Positions 58,701 to 64,000 of a stretch of DNA of 64,000 nt are shown here, in pieces. Every line of letters begins with the position of its first letter. The first letter of the stretch is position 1. The notes under the pieces were generated by a model. The model ran no database searches and was not told where the DNA came from. It saw only the letters and a program-made list of their open reading frames with translations. The DNA comes from Lingula anatina (taxonomy: Eukaryota > Brachiopoda > Lingulata > Lingulida > Lingulidae): NCBI RefSeq assembly GCF_001039355.2, contig NW_019775394.1, positions 14,862-78,861 on the forward strand, given 5' to 3'. The translations under genes were made by a program, and so were the position numbers.

Positions 58701-60982
58701 GGCATGTTGCATTGTTGATTTATTACATTGTAAGTGTAGCATTAGATAACATTTTTTCTCTATTTTTGCTTTGGTGGGTTGTTTCTATGTCCAAAATTTG
58801 TTTTAAGTTATTTGTTTTGTTTGTTTACCTGAATTCAAATCAGGATATTGAAATGATATTATATTTAATCTCTTTATTTTCAGGAAAGGGGATGTCATAG
58901 ATCAGTGTATGCAAGTTTTTCACTCAGTTAGGCTTCCTTACTTCTTAAAGAGGATTATATCATTCTTCATAAAACCATTTGTAAGTTAAAAAAGATCAAA
59001 TAATACCTTTTTCAAATATTGTTATGATTTTTGTTACAATAACTATAAGTCAATTTAGCAATGTGTTATGTAAAATTATTCACTGTATTAAAGTACAACC
59101 AAAACCCATACTGAAGGAAGTACTGAGTACATCATTGATTTTATTAATTGATTATTTTATGATAGAGGATGCATTCTGATATCCTCTAATAAGTACCTAG
59201 GAGATGTTATGCCCATTGTTTTGGTATGATTTTCAGGATTGCTTTGCTAGCCGAATGTTATTAGCAGTTAAGCCCTTCAGGTAGAGGAATTTTTTTGTAG
59301 AAGCTGTTAATTTCAGAATTTTAGCTTGTTTTAATACAATTTACAGTTTCAAGGTTAAAAATTTATATTTAAGCAATTGAAATGTTTTAACCAATCTTGT
59401 AGACTAATTTGTGTCCCTTTTTTGCTGTAACATAACAGCGAATGGCTTTTCAGGATGACATTTGACTACTATAAAATATATTTGCTATGATGTAAGATGT
59501 GCTGTAAATATTTTGTAAACTATTTTTACTTTTAGGTCTATTTATGAATGGTTTAATTTCAACACCAAAGTAGAGGTATGTTTGGCTATAAGTTAAATGT
59601 CATTTATTCAGATAAATGGATTTACCGTTTAATCAAAATGTACATAACAAAAATTTTAAAAATGAAATTTCAAAGTGTTCTGTAAAATTTCATGAATGGA
59701 CAGTGACATAATTTTAGATATTACACACGAACACACACACACACAGAGGAGATAATTTATATAGATCATGGATTACATGTTTGACAAGAGATTTGTACCT
59801 TGTAGAAGTGGAAGATGGATTTTAAAGACAATTGGCAGAATTATGAGATGGATGCTGTTATCTGCCCAGTCATGACTGCTCCTGCCCTACCACTAGGCTA
59901 TCCAGGGAGAGCTCATGGTAAGATTTCTATCTTGTGGGCAGATTTATTAAAATATCCTATCTCTGTATTTCAGCAGTATTGGTGTGTAGAGTCAAATGTA
60001 GTTACTGGTAGATACAGTGACACAGTACAGTTCTAACAGCTCCATTGACAGAAAGATGAATTTTGCTCATTTCTTCAACCTCTAGCTGATGTTAAGTGTT
60101 CAACATTCTGTACCTTGTTCCTATACAGCCACAAGAAATTATATTGAAGTGAAGGTTATAGCAATATCTTTAGTCTCATATTCTGACAAAATTGAGGTGA
60201 TACCCAACAAGATTTTTGGCTGTGCCAAAAATTCAGAGATGCCCACTGATTGAATTTCTTTTAACGAATCAAACATTGTTGGAATTTTATAGTAATAAAT
60301 CCATGTTCTGCCATTGTTTTTTATCTTTCACATTATTCTTTTTAGCCTCCATGGCATTTTGTACACTGTACAATGTGCTGAACTTTCCAGCTGGGGTTGT
60401 CCCTGTTACTAAGGTCACTGCCACTGACATGGAAGAACTGAAAAATTACAAGGCCCCTAATACGTGGCAGAAACTTGTGAAAAAGGTAATTGATGCAGCC
60501 ACTCTAACAGCATATATTTGGAATGAGTTAAATGCAGTACTTGGCACTGGTGACAGACAGACATTATTACATGATACCAGGAAAGCTGACTAATGCCTCA
60601 AGATTTTCATGATGAAATCCTTATTTGAAAATCCACTCTGTTTTACAACTGTCCTCTTTTAAAATACTTATAAAATACTTTTGTTATCTCACACATTATC
60701 AAACTAATATGTTAAAGACACTTTATGTAATACAGTATTATGGTAGATCTACTAACTTAAAGGTCAGCAGAAATAGTGATGAAAAAGTAAATCCCTGAAA
60801 ACTTAGTATTGACTAAGTTTGACAGTCATTTGTTGTTTCCCCAGGGTTGTGAAGGTGGCAAAGGTCTCCCCGTGGCTGTGCAATGTGTTACCTTACCATT
60901 CCAAGAGGAGCTGTGTCTACGTGTGATGAAGGAGCTACAAGAGGGACTACAATATGCACATGATGAAATGGAAGAGTATTAG
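53336..60982 (+). CDS. FAAH: Fatty-acid amide hydrolase (FAAH1 type), no N-terminal membrane helix
   Basis: Seventeen exons chain to 549 residues with every phase matching. FAAH hydrolyses anandamide, oleamide and related fatty-acid amides. The amidase signature is complete ([11 protein letters not shown] then [11 protein letters not shown]). The triad maps to Lys109 (PVTIKDC), Ser184 and Ser208. Lys-Ser and Ser-Ser spacings of 75 and 24 are the same as in mammalian FAAH (Lys142, Ser217, Ser241). FAAH1-specific stretches follow ([40 protein letters not shown]). The offset of 33 residues means the human N-terminal transmembrane helix has no counterpart. The protein starts [20 protein letters not shown]. 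The upstream frame has a stop before any other Met. Either it is a soluble or monotopic form, or an upstream alternative first exon exists. Confidence 0.93.
55832..55884. repeat. (AATAT)n microsatellite in a FAAH intron
   Basis: About ten pentanucleotide units (taatataata…). Confidence 0.85.
56221..58055 (+). CDS. FAAH: FAAH exons 6-10 (amidase signature)
   Basis: 56221-56282, 56555-56761, 56991-57031, 57490-57614 and 57927-58055. Exon 7 holds both catalytic serines. The short exon 8 (41 bases, [13 protein letters not shown]) was placed by phase and by alignment to the FAAH loop between GLKPT and the DVDSLA helix, and is the least certain of these. Confidence 0.87.
58440..60982 (+). CDS. FAAH: FAAH exons 11-17 (membrane-cap region and C-terminus)
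   Basis: 58440-58537, 58884-58980, 59237-59280, 59536-59575, 59806-59917, 60346-60485 and 60845-60982 with TAG. Exon 12 encodes the hydrophobic cap ([17 protein letters not shown]) that in FAAH inserts into one membrane leaflet, so monotopic membrane binding can persist without the N-terminal helix. Confidence 0.9.
58610..58720. repeat. Fragment of the dispersed repeat also seen at 31155-31515
   Basis: gaccagcccatcgggtcactgacactcatctccctgctgaaa-type sequence resembles the blocks gtgaccagccc and cactggcattgatttctcca in the SAM/RA intron. Placed by eye, diverged. Confidence 0.45.
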
Positions 60983-63900
60983 GATAGTATTGGGTAGAAT
61001 TAGGGAAATGGTTTAAAATGATGAAGGGATTGAAGCATGAATTTCAAGAAAATTATGAAAGCAGGTGTGGTTTGAATTTATGCTTATAAATGTCTTGTTG
61101 TCATTGATCATAAGCAGTCAGTTGTTAATTAATTTAATTTCACAGTGCTATAATGTGATTACTATATTACTTATAATAATAGCACTTTATTTTAACTATG
61201 TGGAAGCATATTCAATACATCTGATGGCATGATATGCCTTCTATTCAGTAGTCATCTTGGGTTAATCAGTGTAAGAAACAGAAGCTTCTAAGGATGAAGT
61301 ATTCTTGGAATATAAATGGCAGATGAGAACAGATTAGATTTTGTTTCTGCAAAAAAAGTGAACAAGGGTACAAGAATACAGGCAATGTATAATTATCAGA
61401 TTTTCTATGATTACACATCATACTGTTAAAATATTGATTTAATTCAGAGTGCATTTACAGTGTAATGCATTTTGGTGATATGTATGGTAACATAAAATAT
61501 GAATACAATGTTTCTTGTTATGTGATTGGATATATATTTTTTCATTTCTTAAATATTTTTTGTTGTTTTGTTCAATACATTAACTAGGAAACCTTGTTGT
61601 TGAGTTTCTTCTAAGATTTTGATAGCAGTATAGATTTTCAAGTCTTTTAGAGAGGCACATGCTAAAACCAACATTCCAACTTAATTAGCATTAAGTAACT
61701 TTATTCATAAATTATCTTTTTTATTTCTAGGCAAAAATTTTCATTTCATTTGCACCTTCTGTGTTAATTTGTCTGTGCTAGCCTCAGGTTAAAATCTGCC
61801 TGTCTGTGTTACTGCCAAAACAAGTATAGTTGCAGTTTTTATATAAAATAACAATAATAATAATTTTATATGTATAATAATTATTATTTTATATAAAGAC
61901 ATACCTTTCCATGATGCAGGTTTCATGTGAGACATTGAAGTATTGGAGTGGTAAAAACTCTGATTTTCAGCAGTTGTAGGAAGAACTTATCATTATAATT
62001 TAGATTTGTGTAATTGTAAGCCAAATATAAAGTGACCAGACAAACATTTGTAGAGAATGTTAAGAGGATTAAAGAACCATTGCCCTCCACCATCAACTTG
62101 ATCAAACATTGTTTTTAATTCACATTACACATAAATCTTTCTGATAGGCAAAGCAGCACATACCCGTTGAAGGATTGTTTACAAGAATCTGTGTAACACA
62201 ATAGAATATAACCAAAAAGTACAAGTGCTAAATACTGCATATCATTATCACATCAGAACTATTGGAGTATTACCAGAGGCTTGTTAATTATTGATGTGAT
62301 GTACGATGATCTATTACAAAGATTGTGCCATGGGTATTTTTTAATTATTGTAAAAGGCTAGACACAGGTAGAGTGTTCCCAGCAGCATTATTTATATACT
62401 TACTGACTTCAGAATCTACAGAATATTAAAATTCATTGATTTACGTCATACAAACTGTATGTAACATTGTATGTCACTTTATGTTTTCCCCCTCTTTACA
62501 TTGTTTGCAACATTTCTATTCATCTTTTGTTTGCAAGCACCCACATACATCTGATTATACCTGGCAACGTGCCTTCACCTGAGGTACAGGTAAAACCTGT
62601 CCATGGTTTTGTTTGTAAATGTTTGCTATCTGTTATTGATGGTTGGTGTTAGGACAAAGCACAGAGGTTTACAGTCAGAGAAGGTTGAAAGGAGGGGGTG
62701 ATTTGTGGAGCTTGCAGCTGGATTTCTCAAATTTAGAAAAAATTCTAGGGTTGCACTACTAGGTTTCTGTATCACTGCCCGTCCCCCCCCCCCCCGACTC
62801 TCCTCCCCTCTCTTAAATCCTGGATCTGTCCCTAGATCCAGATTATCATTTTCAGATCACATCAGTAACAACAACAACAACATGCATCTATTCCCTTTAT
62901 GTGACAGACACTTTATCTGTCATCAAGTGTAAAAGTGTTATAATTATTCAGGCTGAAATATGAAAATTTTGATGCTTAAAAATCAACAGCAAGGAGCTTA
63001 AAATATGGTAAATGAAATATGTACATTTTGTAGTATGATGTTTTACTCTTTGCTTAGGCATTTGCTTAGCTAAATGGAAATGTCACATAAAACAAGCAGT
63101 GAGTGCAGACTTAATCATTTATATCAACAGCTAATAGATAAAATCATAAAAATAAAAATCAGACCAATTGAGTAAAGTACAATTTTACCATTCAAGTTAG
63201 TCTTGTACTTCATGAGTCGACAATGAAGTTCTAGCCAGTACAAAAGGTAGTGTCCTTAGCTCTTCCACTTGTAGATCTAAAGTTTTAAGTAATCAATACT
63301 CTGAATACATGGATGATTTTGGTTCATCACCATCACCAAGGTGATCGATTCAGAATACAGCATTACGTACACAGTATATATGTCTATGCCATATGACGTC
63401 ATGTATGACAAAAGAAGGTAAATAAATCAATATGCGTGTTATGTCTGAGTAAAACAATAGTAATATAACCAATTGTTGTTTGATCGTTATGTAGTGAAGT
63501 GGGTTACGTATTGTTACGTTGACCTTATCCACAGATGCGTTCGGGCACAACCAGCCGTTGGTAAATGTACATGGGTGAAAGTTTTCTGGATTATGTCTAA
63601 TTTTAGGATTTTCAGTCATTATTTTGATTGTTTTTTATTTGGTCTAAATACGATGCAAAATGCACGATACGTTTGCAGGATTTTCAGTTTTTACAACTTT
63701 CACCCATGCATATATACGCATGTGCTGTGTCCACCATCTTATTGGTAATTTGCTACGGTAATTCGGTTTGACCAAGGACATTTGGCCTTAGATGAACGTG
63801 AAATAAACTATTACAATAAGAATTCATATATATTTCTATAGGCGACTCTTGTGAATTATTGGAATCGATAGTACAAAATAGAATGAATTGGTGTGAATGT

Positions 63901-64000
63901 TGACATAAGAAAGTCACTAAATACTACTTGGATTTGAAGGCAAACTAATCCAATTACGGAATTCATATATATGCATTCTAAAAAAATTAATGGAAGACAC
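60983..64000. other. FAAH 3' flank and intergenic sequence, no gene seen
   Basis: No exon, RNA gene or clear polyadenylation signal was recognised. Minor items: an AT-rich inverted repeat near 61840-61895 (ttatataaaat against attttatataa), a C-run at 62785-62795 and a short (AAC)n at 62865-62882. Confidence 0.5.

Noticed and set aside
1-64000. CRISPR arrays, operons, bacterial-type systems
   Set aside because: The window is eukaryotic nuclear DNA. The regular repeats found are microsatellites, MITEs or exon duplications.

Overview
This is intron-rich, AT-rich nuclear DNA from a bilaterian animal, most likely a marine invertebrate. The evidence is genes made of many short GT-AG exons, animal gene families (HEATR1, FAAH, GT31, SAM/RA proteins), dense MITE-like inverted repeats and microsatellites, and about 1% difference between two copies of one locus that look like alleles. 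The phylum cannot be fixed from sequence alone. The assembly is draft quality: isolated single Ns at 4596, 10171 and 15353, and a 357-base gap at 29837-30193.

Layout. (1) 186-17244, + strand: the 3' three-quarters of HEATR1/UTP10 (ribosome biogenesis). 33 exons can be chained in one frame into 1,655 residues ending at the native stop. Two segments inside the gene are present twice, each pair joined by one N. These copies break the reading frame and are best read as unmerged contig ends. (2) 17245-23700: mostly repeats, with one small membrane-protein ORF on the - strand (19123-19368) and a foldback element. (3) 23733-24851, + strand: a single-exon GT31 (beta-1,3-galactosyltransferase-like) protein whose DxD motif is degenerate. 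(4) 25818-40212, - strand: a large gene with two SAM domains, two Ras-association domains and a coiled coil. At least one of its exons is probably lost in the gap. (5) 42665-48666, - strand: the most unusual locus, a predicted secreted protein built from serially duplicated phase 1-1 exons. Each exon encodes an Arg/Pro-rich block plus an acidic Ser-Gly motif. (6) 53336-60982, + strand: a complete FAAH gene (549 residues) with an intact Lys-Ser-Ser triad but no N-terminal membrane helix. (7) 60983-64000: no gene seen.

The genes do not form a pathway. They are independent neighbours on both strands. The best candidate for something undescribed is locus (5): a gene grown by repeated exon duplication, possibly a multi-site proteoglycan core or a cationic multi-peptide precursor.
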